This document shows positions 44,725 through 54,710 of a stretch of 64,000 nucleotides of DNA, in pieces. The notes below the pieces were generated by a model. The model was not told the DNA's origin, ran no database searches, and was given only the letters and a program-made list of their open reading frames with translations. This DNA comes from UBA10649 sp963749905 (GTDB lineage: Bacteria; Actinomycetota; Actinomycetes; S36-B12), in contig CAVVOF010000006.1 of NCBI GenBank assembly GCA_963749905.1, positions 372,001-436,000 of the forward strand. The letters run 5' to 3'. Each line of letters begins with the position of its first letter. Within the stretch, counting starts at the first letter, position 1. The position numbers and the translations under genes were made by a program.

Positions 44725-45791
44725 CGACGCCAACTCAGGCGCCCAGCCATGCCACGGTGACCGGGCATGCGAAGGTCCGTCGCGCCACGAAGTCCTCGTG
44801 GGGAGGACTCGGCGTCGGCATCCCGCTCATTCTCGTGATGGCGGCGGGTCCCTACATCGTCGACCGCGGACTGCAGCAGCAGCTCGTGACCCTGTTCTCA
44901 CTGATCGTGCTGGCCACCATGTGGAACCTGCTCGCCGGCTACGGCGGCATGGTCTCCGTCGGCCAGCAGGCATACATCGGCATCGGTGCGTACGGGCTGG
45001 TGTACCTCGCCGACACGCTGGGCCTGGATCCGTTCCTCGCGGTGCCGCTCTCGGTGATCATCGCCGGCCTGCTCTCGATCCCGATCTCGTTCCTCGCCTT
45101 CCGGCTCGTCGGCGGCTACTTCGCCATCGGAACCTGGGTGATCGCCGAGGTCGTCAAGCAGATAACCATGCAGATCGACGCACTCGGCGCCGGAACCGGC
45201 ATGTCCCTCACGGCGTTGAACGAGCTCGCTCCCGGCCGACGCATCGCGTATGTCTACTGGCTCTCGCTCGCGGCCGTCGTCATCGCCGTCGCCGTGACGT
45301 ACCTGCTCATGCGATCGCGGCTCGGCCTCGGCTTCACCGCCATTCGCGACGACCAGATCGCCGCGTCGTCGCTCGGCGTTCGGGTGACGCACTCGAAGCG
45401 GTTCGTGTTCGTCATCTCCGCGATGGGCTGTGCACTGGCCGGCGGCATGATCGCGGCGAACACACTGCGAATAACACCGGACTCGATCTACTCGGTGAAC
45501 TTCTCGGCCTTCATGATCTTCATGGTCATCATCGGCGGCATCGGGACGATCGAGGGGCCGATCGTGGGCGCCATCGTGTTCTTCGCGCTCCAGCAGTGGC
45601 TCTCCGACCTGGGCACGTGGTACTTGGTCATCATCGGTGTGCTCGCCATCGTCATCACGCTCTTCCTGCCGCGGGGCCTTTGGGGAGTGCTCAGCGGCAA
45701 CGGCCGAATACGCCTGTTCCCCGTCGGCTACCGCCTCGTCAACCCCATCGAGCGGTTCGGCGTGCACGCCGAGCCGGCCAAGGACAGTTGA
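44721..45791 (+). CDS. livM: ABC transporter permease, LivM type
   Basis: A 356-residue permease with about ten segments. Marks: NLLAGYGGMVSVGQQAYIGI (near residue 73-92), the coupling loop IRDDQIAASSLGVRVTHSKR (near 211-231) and GGIGTIEGPIVGAIVFFALQ (near 272). Last gene of the importer operon; no terminator-like hairpin was seen in the 46 bases before the next gene. Confidence 0.93.
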   Translation: MTTPTQAPSHATVTGHAKVRRATKSSWGGLGVGIPLILVMAAGPYIVDRGLQQQLVTLFSLIVLATMWNLLAGYGGMVSVGQQAYIGIGAYGLVYLADTLGLDPFLAVPLSVIIAGLLSIPISFLAFRLVGGYFAIGTWVIAEVVKQITMQIDALGAGTGMSLTALNELAPGRRIAYVYWLSLAAVVIAVAVTYLLMRSRLGLGFTAIRDDQIAASSLGVRVTHSKRFVFVISAMGCALAGGMIAANTLRITPDSIYSVNFSAFMIFMVIIGGIGTIEGPIVGAIVFFALQQWLSDLGTWYLVIIGVLAIVITLFLPRGLWGVLSGNGRIRLFPVGYRLVNPIERFGVHAEPAKDS

Positions 45792-45837
45792 CGGCGTTCG
45801 ACCTCGCGAGCGGGCCGTCACGACGCATACTCGTCGG

Positions 45838-46215
45838 ATGGCCCGCTTCGACGTCCAGGTGAACCTCGACTGCCGTGACCCCGAGCTCGTGATGGGGTTC
45901 TGGGCTGCGCTGCTCGGATATGACGTGCGCGGCTCGCTGGGACCGTTCACGGCGGCGGCCGATCCGGAGGGGCGCGGGCCCAAGGTGGTGGTCCAGCAGG
46001 TGCCCGAGGGCAAGACCGTGAAGAACCGGATGCATCTGGACCTGTACGTGACGGACTACGCGACGTGGCAGGCGGAGATCGCGCGCGCACTCGAGCTGGG
46101 CGCGCAAGTGGTGCCGGGTGGCGAGCATTCCCTGGACGACGAGCACTGGCAGGTACTGGCCGATCCCGAGGGCAACGAGTTCTGCATCTGCACCACTGCC
46201 CCCCGTCTGTCTTGA
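45838..46215 (+). CDS. VOC-fold glyoxalase-like protein
   Basis: A 125-residue single vicinal-oxygen-chelate module (VQVNLDCRDPELVMGFWAALLGY at the N-terminus; MHLDLYVTDYATWQAEIARALELGA, then VLADPEGNEFCIC). Glyoxalase_6-type proteins like this have no assigned substrate. CATACT six bases before ATG 45838 fits a leaderless promoter. Its stop codon TGA (46213-46215) lies inside the left arm of the palindrome that follows. Confidence 0.8.
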   Translation: MARFDVQVNLDCRDPELVMGFWAALLGYDVRGSLGPFTAAADPEGRGPKVVVQQVPEGKTVKNRMHLDLYVTDYATWQAEIARALELGAQVVPGGEHSLDDEHWQVLADPEGNEFCICTTAPRLS

Positions 46216-46270
46216 GGTTGGTGGTCGGAAAACGGCCGTTTTCCGACCACCAACCTCAAGGAAGACGGGG
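46201..46270. repeat. Long intergenic palindrome, family A, with shared stop codons
   Basis: 46211-46260 is a perfect palindrome (25-base arms starting CTTGAGGTTGGTGGTCGG and ending AAAACGG, no loop), extended by CCCCGTCTGT / GAAGACGGGG. The TGA inside the CTTGAGG arm ends the rightward VOC gene, and the mirror TGA in the other arm ends the leftward MEKHLA gene, at exactly symmetric positions. Acts as a two-way terminator. Confidence 0.9.
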
Positions 46271-46720
46271 ATCGACGGGGTGCCACTCCCGGAAGACCAC
46301 GGCCTGGCCGGGTCGTTCGGGGTAGCCGTCCACCGTCCAGAGCGTCGCGTCGACGACGACGAATCTGGTTCCGTCACGGGCCACCCGCTCCCCCGAGTAC
46401 CCGCGGAGCACGCCGGACTCCGACGCATCCGCCAGCATCGAAGCCCGCTCCTCGCGGTGCTCGGGCGGTGCAGAGAGTCGCGAGGGCATCCCGATCAGGT
46501 CGCTCACCGGCATCCGCCACAGCGCGGCGGCGGCTGCGTTCGCGTAGACGAAGCAGGGATCGGCTCCGCCGTCGTGACTCAGGACCACCGCATCGAGGTC
46601 GAACAGGAGGCGCTCGTCGCGCTGGGCATCGCCTGTGCGGGGCACGAGGTCATGGCCGACGCGCGTCCGGTGGCTGTCGAGGATGGCGGCGGCCACTCGT
46701 ACGGTGCGCTCGTCACCCAC
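46256..46720 (-). CDS. MEKHLA/PAS-domain protein
   Basis: A 154-residue single-domain protein with the MEKHLA pattern: AVVLSHDGGADPCFVYANAAAAALWRM (near residues 42-68), LIGMPSRLSAPPEHREERASML (near 74-95) and VARDGTRFVVVDATLWTVDG. Probably a PAS-like light, redox or small-molecule sensor; no output domain. GTG start at 46720 overlaps the end of the TMEM175-like gene (stop 46713), so the two are coupled. Confidence 0.75.
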   Translation of the reverse strand: MGDERTVRVAAAILDSHRTRVGHDLVPRTGDAQRDERLLFDLDAVVLSHDGGADPCFVYANAAAAALWRMPVSDLIGMPSRLSAPPEHREERASMLADASESGVLRGYSGERVARDGTRFVVVDATLWTVDGYPERPGQAVVFREWHPVDPRLP

Positions 46721-47343
46721 CGGCGGCCCGACCCATCGTCCGGTTGACCAGCGCGCCGAGCAGCACTGCGGCGAGGAAGAAGAAGGCCACCGCCCCGATG
46801 ACGGACAGGAAGCTGATCGGGATCGCGAGCAGAGCGGCCGCAACCGGCACGAGGGACGCTGTGATCGCGTACGGACGCGTCGACGACGTCAGGGGCTCCT
46901 CGAGCAGACCGCGGCGGTCTGCCACCACGAGAAGGACCACCTCCATCGTCGAGACGCAGGCCATGAAGGCGAGGAAGAAGGACAGCGCGACGGCGTTGTA
47001 GTACTCGCCCAGAGTCGCCGCCGGGAACGGAAGGAGGGCGATGAACGCGAGGTACACCAGGACTGCCGCAATGTACTGGCCGTCCATCGCCTTCAGCGTG
47101 TTGGTGAACTTGTGGTTGGCCCGCCAGTAGAAGGCCACCCAGAAGAACGTGAACGCGTACGCAGCCAGGCTCGGCAACTTCTCGCACCAGCGCCGACCAC
47201 ATCTCCTCTGACGAGCCGGCGTCGGCCACCTCGGGAATGCCGATCTCCACGGCCACGAGGGTCAGGGCGATGGCGAAGACGGCGTCTGAGAAGAAGATGA
47301 CCCGGTCGAACGCGGCAGTCTCCCGCGGGTAGATGGCCACTCG
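46713..47343 (-). pseudogene. TMEM175-family (DUF1211) ion channel, one-base frameshift
   Basis: N-terminus AFDRVIFFSDAVFAIALTLV carries the TMEM175 hallmark R-x5-FSDAVFAIA that lines the K+ pore. After SSEEMWSAL (near 47185) an inserted base shifts the frame; the other frame continues KLPSLAAYAFTFFWVAFYWR, NHKFTNTLKAMDG and membrane segments to stop 46713. Corrected length about 209 residues with six segments, normal for a bacterial half-channel. GTG 47343 has GGGAGG upstream. Confidence 0.8.
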
Positions 47344-47505
47344 CCCTCCCTGCTCCGGCCCGATGGAGCTCCGCCGCACCGTGCCGGCCGGCTCTCGACG
47401 GATCGCCCGTCACCCTACGCGCGCCTGTGGGCATGACGCGGACGAACGGAATGCCCTACCGTCGTCGATATCCGCTCGTGCAGATCGACGACGCGCAAGG
47501 AGTGC

Positions 47506-48720
47506 ATGATGACCCAGTCCACCGGGCAGACGGGCACCACCGGGATGGCGGGAGCCCCGGCCACCGGCTGGTTCACGCCCGAGGACTGTGACATCCGTGA
47601 GTTCGCCGCACTCGTCGAGCAGTCGACCGTCCTCGCCGACTACCCGTTCGCGGATGCCGTTGAGCAGAACGTCCTGATCTACGGCCCCGGCCTGGCGGAC
47701 GCCGTCGCGGAGCCGGCGCAGCGCCGGGCGGTGCAGGCCGAACTCGCCCGAGCCCTGCTCACCGGCCCGGGGGTGGTGGTGTTCGCCGGGGCCGTCGACG
47801 CGGGCGTGGTCGATGCGGCCACCGTCGCCTTCAACGGACTGCTCGCGGAGCAGGCCGCGACCGACACGGTCGTGGGCGACCACTTCGCGAAGCCGGGAGC
47901 GAATGGGCGACTGTGGAGTGCGTTGGACAAGCTCGCGGCTGCCGACGCCGAGGCGTTCGTCGGCTACTACGCCAACGACGTCATCGCCCTGGTCAGCGAG
48001 GCATGGCTGGGGCCCAACTACCAGATCACCTCGCAGGTGAACGTCGTGTATCCGGGCGGCACTGCGCAGGTCCCCCACCGTGACTACCACCTGGGATTCA
48101 TGGACAGCGCCCAGGCCCAGGCCTACCCGGCGCAGGCGCACGTGCTGTCGCCGCTGCTGACCCTGCAGGGGGCGGTTGCGCACTCCGACATGACACTGGA
48201 GAGCGGGCCGACGATGCTGCTGCCCTACTCGCAGCTCTACCCGCAGGGGTATGTCGCGTGGCATCTGCCTGAGTTCGAGGAGTACTTCGCCGAGCACTTC
48301 GTGCAGCTGCCGCTGACGAAGGGCGACGCCGTGTTCTTCAGCCCTGCGCTGTTCCACGGGGCCGGTACAAACGTGACGCGCGACGTCGCGCGGATGGCCA
48401 ACCTGCTCCAGGTGTCGTCCGCGTTCGGGCGGGCGATGGAGACCGTCGACACGACGGCGATCTGCAGACTCGTGTACCCGGCGCTGTCGGCCAGGGTCGC
48501 CGCGGGCATGGCGCCCAGGCTGGTGGCGAATGTCGTCGCCGCGGCTGCCGAGGGGTACGCGTTCCCGACGAATCTGGACCTCGACCCGCCGGTCGGCTCG
48601 ATGGCGCCGCTGAGCCAGGCCGCGCTCGTCCACCGTGCGCTGGACGAGGGCTGGGAGCCGGAGCGACTGGCCGAGGAACTGGACGCGCAGCAAGCCCGTC
48701 GCCGCTCCCCCCTCGCATGA
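47506..48720 (+). CDS. Phytanoyl-CoA dioxygenase (PhyH) family protein
   Basis: A 404-residue Fe(II)/2-oxoglutarate-dependent oxygenase-like protein. Metal ligands: HxD in QVPHRDYHLGFM (near residue 190) and distal His in FFSPALFHGAGTNVTRD (near 286), with the 2-oxoglutarate Arg likely in NVTRD. The substrate is unknown. AAGGAG is followed by two ATGs; 47509 has the better spacing. Convergent with the mutarotase gene, with a 72-bp palindrome between them. Confidence 0.82.
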   Translation: MMTQSTGQTGTTGMAGAPATGWFTPEDCDIREFAALVEQSTVLADYPFADAVEQNVLIYGPGLADAVAEPAQRRAVQAELARALLTGPGVVVFAGAVDAGVVDAATVAFNGLLAEQAATDTVVGDHFAKPGANGRLWSALDKLAAADAEAFVGYYANDVIALVSEAWLGPNYQITSQVNVVYPGGTAQVPHRDYHLGFMDSAQAQAYPAQAHVLSPLLTLQGAVAHSDMTLESGPTMLLPYSQLYPQGYVAWHLPEFEEYFAEHFVQLPLTKGDAVFFSPALFHGAGTNVTRDVARMANLLQVSSAFGRAMETVDTTAICRLVYPALSARVAAGMAPRLVANVVAAAAEGYAFPTNLDLDPPVGSMAPLSQAALVHRALDEGWEPERLAEELDAQQARRRSPLA

Positions 48721-48726
48721 CCCTGA

Positions 48727-48798
48727 CCCCCGTCTGTCTTGAGGTTTCTGGTCGGAAATCGATCGATTTCCGACCAGAAACCTCAAGACAGACGGGGG
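48727..48798. repeat. 72-bp perfect palindrome, family A variant
   Basis: 36-base arms, all matched, no spacer: CCCCCGTCTGTCTTGAGG, then TTTCTGGTCGGAAATCGA, then the exact complement. Differs from the other family A copies in TTTCTGG for TTGGTGG, changed in both arms, which points to selection or conversion that keeps pairing. Lies between convergent stops at 48720 and 48802. Confidence 0.92.
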
Positions 48799-48801
48799 AG
48801 G

Positions 48802-49617
48802 CTAGGACACGGAGATGATGGCCTGCATCCGGTGCGACTGTCCGGGAGCCAGGTGCACCGCCGCATCGCCGATGTTCGCCGTCTCGACGCACACCATCTC
48901 GCGCCATTCCTGGTCACCGAAGTCCGGGAGGCGACGCGCCTTCGACACCCACGGGTTCCACACCACCGTCGACCCTGATCCCGACTTGGCGATGCTGATG
49001 GTCCGGCCCAGTGATGGGTCGACGACGTGGACGGCTCCGACGCTCGCATAGACGCGATCCACCTCGCCGACGAGGCGAATCGGTCCGCGCTGAACGGCGC
49101 GTGCACCCTCCACCTGATCGAGGTAGCTGTCACCCTCTAGCCCCGCGACCGATATTGCTTCGCTGTCGCCCACGCGCAGGTAGGTATGCAGGGCGGCCTC
49201 GTAGGAGAACGCCACGTCGTCGGTGTTCTGCACTTCGAGAGTCAGGGTCAGGGTGTCCGCGAACCGGGCCGTCGAGGTGGCCCGGTAGGCATACGGGAAC
49301 TCCACGCTCGTCGCCAGCTGCTCGTCCAACTCGTGGACCACGGTAACGGCGTCCGCATCCTCGATCACGTCGACGAGGCGCCACTCCACGACACGCGCGA
49401 ATCCGTGCGCGGGCGACAGGTTCCCGCTCCTGCCGGGCCCGAACCACGGGAAGCAGATCGGCACGCCGCCACGGATCGCGACTCCTTCCGCGTAGACGGC
49501 GTGTGCGCTCACCCATACGACGGCAGAGTGCCCGGCCGGTGCCCACGCCGTGACGTGCGCGCCGTGGTCCCGTACCGCGCCACTGGCGACGGCGTTGTCG
49601 ATGACCTGTTCAGCCAT
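48802..49617 (-). CDS. D-hexose-6-phosphate mutarotase (YeaD-like, aldose 1-epimerase family)
   Basis: A 271-residue galactose-mutarotase-fold protein. Marks: AIRGGVPICFPWFGPG (near residue 46), SPAHGFARVVEW (catalytic-type His near 68), EAALHTYLRVGD (His near 143), TVVWNPWVSKARRLPDFG (near 217) and MVCVETANIG with the catalytic Glu near 242. It interconverts alpha and beta hexose 6-phosphates. ATG 49617 follows GGGAGGG. Confidence 0.88.
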   Translation of the reverse strand: MAEQVIDNAVASGAVRDHGAHVTAWAPAGHSAVVWVSAHAVYAEGVAIRGGVPICFPWFGPGRSGNLSPAHGFARVVEWRLVDVIEDADAVTVVHELDEQLATSVEFPYAYRATSTARFADTLTLTLEVQNTDDVAFSYEAALHTYLRVGDSEAISVAGLEGDSYLDQVEGARAVQRGPIRLVGEVDRVYASVGAVHVVDPSLGRTISIAKSGSGSTVVWNPWVSKARRLPDFGDQEWREMVCVETANIGDAAVHLAPGQSHRMQAIISVS

Positions 49618-49633
49618 GCCCACACCCTCCCAC

Positions 49634-49702
49634 CCCCGTCGGTCTTGAGGTTGGTGGTCGCGAAACGTCAGTTTCGCGCCACCAACCTCAAGACCGACGG
49701 GG
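49634..49702. repeat. Long intergenic palindrome, family A
   Basis: Arms CCCCGTCGGTCTTGAGG, then TTGGTGG(T)CGCGAAAC, with one bulged T and a 4-base loop. Lies between two genes reading leftward (RecQ stop at 49715, mutarotase start at 49617), so it should end the nuclease/helicase operon. The outer CCCCGTC and the CTTGAGGTTGGTGG core match the copies at 20434 and 46201. Confidence 0.88.
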
Positions 49703-49714
49703 AGAAGACGGGGA

Positions 49715-51815
<2,101 letters not shown>

Positions 51816-51858
51816 GGTGCGGTCACCCGGCAGCCGTCCGCATGGGCACGCCGATCCA

Positions 51859-53670
51859 TCAGAACGGGAACTCCTCGACATCGTCGGACCCGGCGATGGC
51901 CACCAGCTCGTGGTCGGTCGCCATCGCGCTCCACTCACGATCGACGGCCGCCGGCAGCATCTCCTCGGTGACCTGCTCGACGGCGCTGTCGGGGCTGGCA
52001 CCGCACCAGCGGAATACCTCGCACGATCGGCAGGGCGGGTGGACGCCGACTGGATGCTCATCATCGAACAGCCAGGCGTCGACTCGGTCGGCGAGCGCCG
52101 TACGAGCCACCAGCACGGTGATCGGATCGGCCGCGTCGAACTCCAGCACCCGGCCGTCCTCCGGTCCGAGCAGCTCGAGCTCGGCCACGCCCTTCCGGGC
52201 TGGCTGGTCGGGTGCGGAGCCGTCAGGCGTCCAGCCGTCCGCGAGCAGGCAGACGGCAGCGGCCACCTGCGGGTAGCGCTCCAGCAGGACGGTCGGATCG
52301 GCGGGCAGGTTGCGGGGGCTGAGGGTCTTCGTCTCCCGCAGTCGCCAGCGCCCGTCGCCGTCGACCCACGCAGTGTCGACACGCGAGGTGTAGACGACGT
52401 TCGCGTCGGTGTCCCACGCAGTGATCGGGACTTCAGCGACCAGATCGCGGGCCGCCACGTCGTCCAGCGGACAGTGGCCGACATGCTGGAGCAGGTAGGG
52501 CCGATTGGTCGCGTACTCCTGAGCGGACCAGCCGAGCCCGGCATGGATCGCGTCACCGGACGGCTCCGCGCTGGGTTCCGGCAGGTCGTCAACGTCGCAG
52601 GCGCGACCTCGCGCGTGTGCCGTGGCGAGCCATTCGTGCACCTGCGTGCCACGCACCAACGCCGGGCCCGGCTCGGACGGCTCTGCCGGGAGCCCGAGGT
52701 CGCGGGACAGGAACAGCTGCCGCGGGCAGGCACTGTGCCGCCAGAGCGCGGCCGGCGAGACCGACCGCGTCCGCGGGGCATACCCGGTGACGCCGAGCAG
52801 GCCGGGCAACCGAGGCAGCCCCGGGCACACATGCCGGATGGCGCACCCGGCGCATCCGGTGCCCGGCAGGAAGGTGCCCCCGGCCAGCGCCCCCAGGGCG
52901 GACGGGACGTCGGCCTGGAAGCCGGCCTGCGCCTCCTGCGCGGTGCCGTCGAACCGCACGTCCGTGGAACGGTCGAGCAGGCCCACCACGCGCACCCGGA
53001 CCCGCTGCGGCGCGGGCGGCTGGGTGAGGCCCTTGGCGAGCTCGAACCGTCGCCACCACTTCGGGTGCTCCACCACCGCACCGGCGGCGGCGACCTGGGC
53101 GATGAGCGCCGTCTCCGGCCCGCCCAGCGCTACCGCACGCGCCGTTCGCCAGCGCAGCAGGTGTGTCTCCCGGACGGAGCCGTCGAGGGCAATGTGGTGG
53201 ATCGCCCAGGTCCAGAACTCGATTCGGTCGCCCTCCGGATCCTGGACGACGGCGAGATCGGGCACGACGCGCGACTCGGGCAGCAGACCCTCGGCGCGCA
53301 GGGACTCCAGCACCTCCAGGTACCCGACCAGACCCTCCATGACCGCGGGAATGCTGTCCGCGACCCACTCGTCCCACGAGGCATCGGCCGCGGCCGCGAT
53401 GGCCGCCGCGACCCGCTCCCCTGGCTCTCCCACCTGCGGGGCGGTCGGGGCGAGCAGCAGCAGCGCCGCGTCGCGCACCAGGCCGAGCGGGAACGAGCCG
53501 ATCCCCTCACCCTGCCTTGGTGCCTGCTCGTCTGGAAACAGGTCCGGGCGGGCCTTGCGCGCGATCTGCTCCGGGCAGCCGCCAGGGCGCAGATGGCTGT
53601 TGCTGACGCGGACGTACGTCGGCGCCGATGCGGGCCACGGCGGCGTCCACGTCGGAACGGCGATCGTCAT
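51859..53670 (-). CDS. Tandem Cas4/AddB-like PD-(D/E)XK nuclease with two cysteine clusters
   Basis: A 603-residue protein that looks like two RecB-type nuclease modules in a row. Module 1 (about 1-300): Cys32 in RPGGCPEQ and Cys273/276/282 in GCAGCAIRHVCPG, spacing of a 4Fe-4S cluster; its nuclease motifs look degenerate. Module 2 (about 305-560): Cys315 in HSACPRQ, His345 in RGTQVHEWLA, Asp432 in SRVDTAW, Glu446-x-Lys448 in RLRETKT, and Cys547/550/556 in CRSCEVFRWC, an intact Cas4/AddB-like site. Cytosolic DNA processing is expected. Start overlaps the previous gene by ATGA; recQ follows 43 bases later. Confidence 0.8.
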   Translation of the reverse strand: MTIAVPTWTPPWPASAPTYVRVSNSHLRPGGCPEQIARKARPDLFPDEQAPRQGEGIGSFPLGLVRDAALLLLAPTAPQVGEPGERVAAAIAAAADASWDEWVADSIPAVMEGLVGYLEVLESLRAEGLLPESRVVPDLAVVQDPEGDRIEFWTWAIHHIALDGSVRETHLLRWRTARAVALGGPETALIAQVAAAGAVVEHPKWWRRFELAKGLTQPPAPQRVRVRVVGLLDRSTDVRFDGTAQEAQAGFQADVPSALGALAGGTFLPGTGCAGCAIRHVCPGLPRLPGLLGVTGYAPRTRSVSPAALWRHSACPRQLFLSRDLGLPAEPSEPGPALVRGTQVHEWLATAHARGRACDVDDLPEPSAEPSGDAIHAGLGWSAQEYATNRPYLLQHVGHCPLDDVAARDLVAEVPITAWDTDANVVYTSRVDTAWVDGDGRWRLRETKTLSPRNLPADPTVLLERYPQVAAAVCLLADGWTPDGSAPDQPARKGVAELELLGPEDGRVLEFDAADPITVLVARTALADRVDAWLFDDEHPVGVHPPCRSCEVFRWCGASPDSAVEQVTEEMLPAAVDREWSAMATDHELVAIAGSDDVEEFPF

Positions 53671-54593
53671 GACGCCTCCTCGGGGTCGCCCACGTCGTCG
53701 CGATCGACCTCGTCATCGAGGGCACCGGAGCGGGAGGGGCGCAGCACGACGTCGCGATTGAGCCCCACCTGACGGTGGCTCTCCGCGCTGCCGGGGATGG
53801 GGACCGCACCGCGTGCCTCTGCCGGGCAGACGCGCTGGAACGGGCACCAGCCGCAGAGCGCGCTGGGTCGGGCCTGCCACTTCGCGCTCTCGTCGAATCG
53901 CGTGCGCTCCTCAGCAGCCCGAGCGAGGCTGCCCACCACTCGCGTCCGTGCAGAGTCAGGTACTGGTCGGACCATCAGGCGCGCCGGATCGCCCAGGTGC
54001 ATGAGCGCCACCTCCGACACGTCGATGCCCTCGTCGGTGAGCATCTGCGCGTACAGCAGGACCTGGCGCCAGTAGGCCTCGGCGTACCTCGGCTTCGCCG
54101 CCCCCGTCTTGTAGTCGACGACCCGGGCGCCGGCCGTGCCGAACTCCACTCGGTCGGCCGTGCCTGCGATGGGCACGCCCGCCAGCGTCGCCGCTGTCTT
54201 CCGCTCCAGGCCGTCCGGCGCGAGCTCGACGGTCGACGGGTCCTCGAGCTCGAAGTACGCGGCAAGCGCGCCGCCGGCCCGCTCGCGCAGCTCCGTGCGG
54301 TTGATGCGCTCGTCGAGTTCGGGCTCGAGCGCGGACCATTGCTCGGTGTAGATCTGGCGAGCGCGCTCGATGGTCCGCTCCCCGGACTCGAGGGCGAGCA
54401 GCTCCTCGAGGACGGCGTGGACGAGGCTGCCGGCAGACAGCACGGCCGTCGGCGCGGTCTTCCAGCCCTGCGCGTACTTCCACCAGTAGGCCAGCGGGCA
54501 CTTGATGAAGTCGTTGAGCGAACTCGGCGACCACACCTCAGGCAGCGCGCCGGAGCGCGTGTCGTCGACGATGACCTCGACCGCCTCGGTCAT
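53667..54593 (-). CDS. RecB-family PD-(D/E)XK exonuclease with Fe-S cysteines
   Basis: A 308-residue nuclease: Cys32 in IKCPLAYWWKY, His59 in GSLVHAVLEEL, Asp147 in GTADRVE, Asp160-x-Lys162 in VVDYKTG, a QxxxY-type helix WRQVLLYAQM, and Cys247/250/256 in CGWCPFQRVCP. These are all the residues needed for an active AddB/Cas4-type iron-sulfur nuclease. ATG 54593 follows GAGGGAG; the open frame extends further upstream but overlaps the divergent HAD gene. First gene of the operon. Confidence 0.9.
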   Translation of the reverse strand: MTEAVEVIVDDTRSGALPEVWSPSSLNDFIKCPLAYWWKYAQGWKTAPTAVLSAGSLVHAVLEELLALESGERTIERARQIYTEQWSALEPELDERINRTELRERAGGALAAYFELEDPSTVELAPDGLERKTAATLAGVPIAGTADRVEFGTAGARVVDYKTGAAKPRYAEAYWRQVLLYAQMLTDEGIDVSEVALMHLGDPARLMVRPVPDSARTRVVGSLARAAEERTRFDESAKWQARPSALCGWCPFQRVCPAEARGAVPIPGSAESHRQVGLNRDVVLRPSRSGALDDEVDRDDVGDPEEAS

Positions 54594-54710
54594 GCGCTCC
54601 CCTCTCGTCGTGTCACTGACGACGGTAGCGGTGGGGTGTGACAGTCGCTCACGGTCGGTCGGAAGAGGTGGCTGAAGGCTCTCACCCGCGACGGCTAGGC
54701 TCCCCGGACC

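Noticed and set aside
46201..49702. Palindromes as ends of an insertion sequence or integrated element
   Set aside because: No transposase, integrase or target duplications between or beside them; the genes between are ordinary and not shared with other copies.
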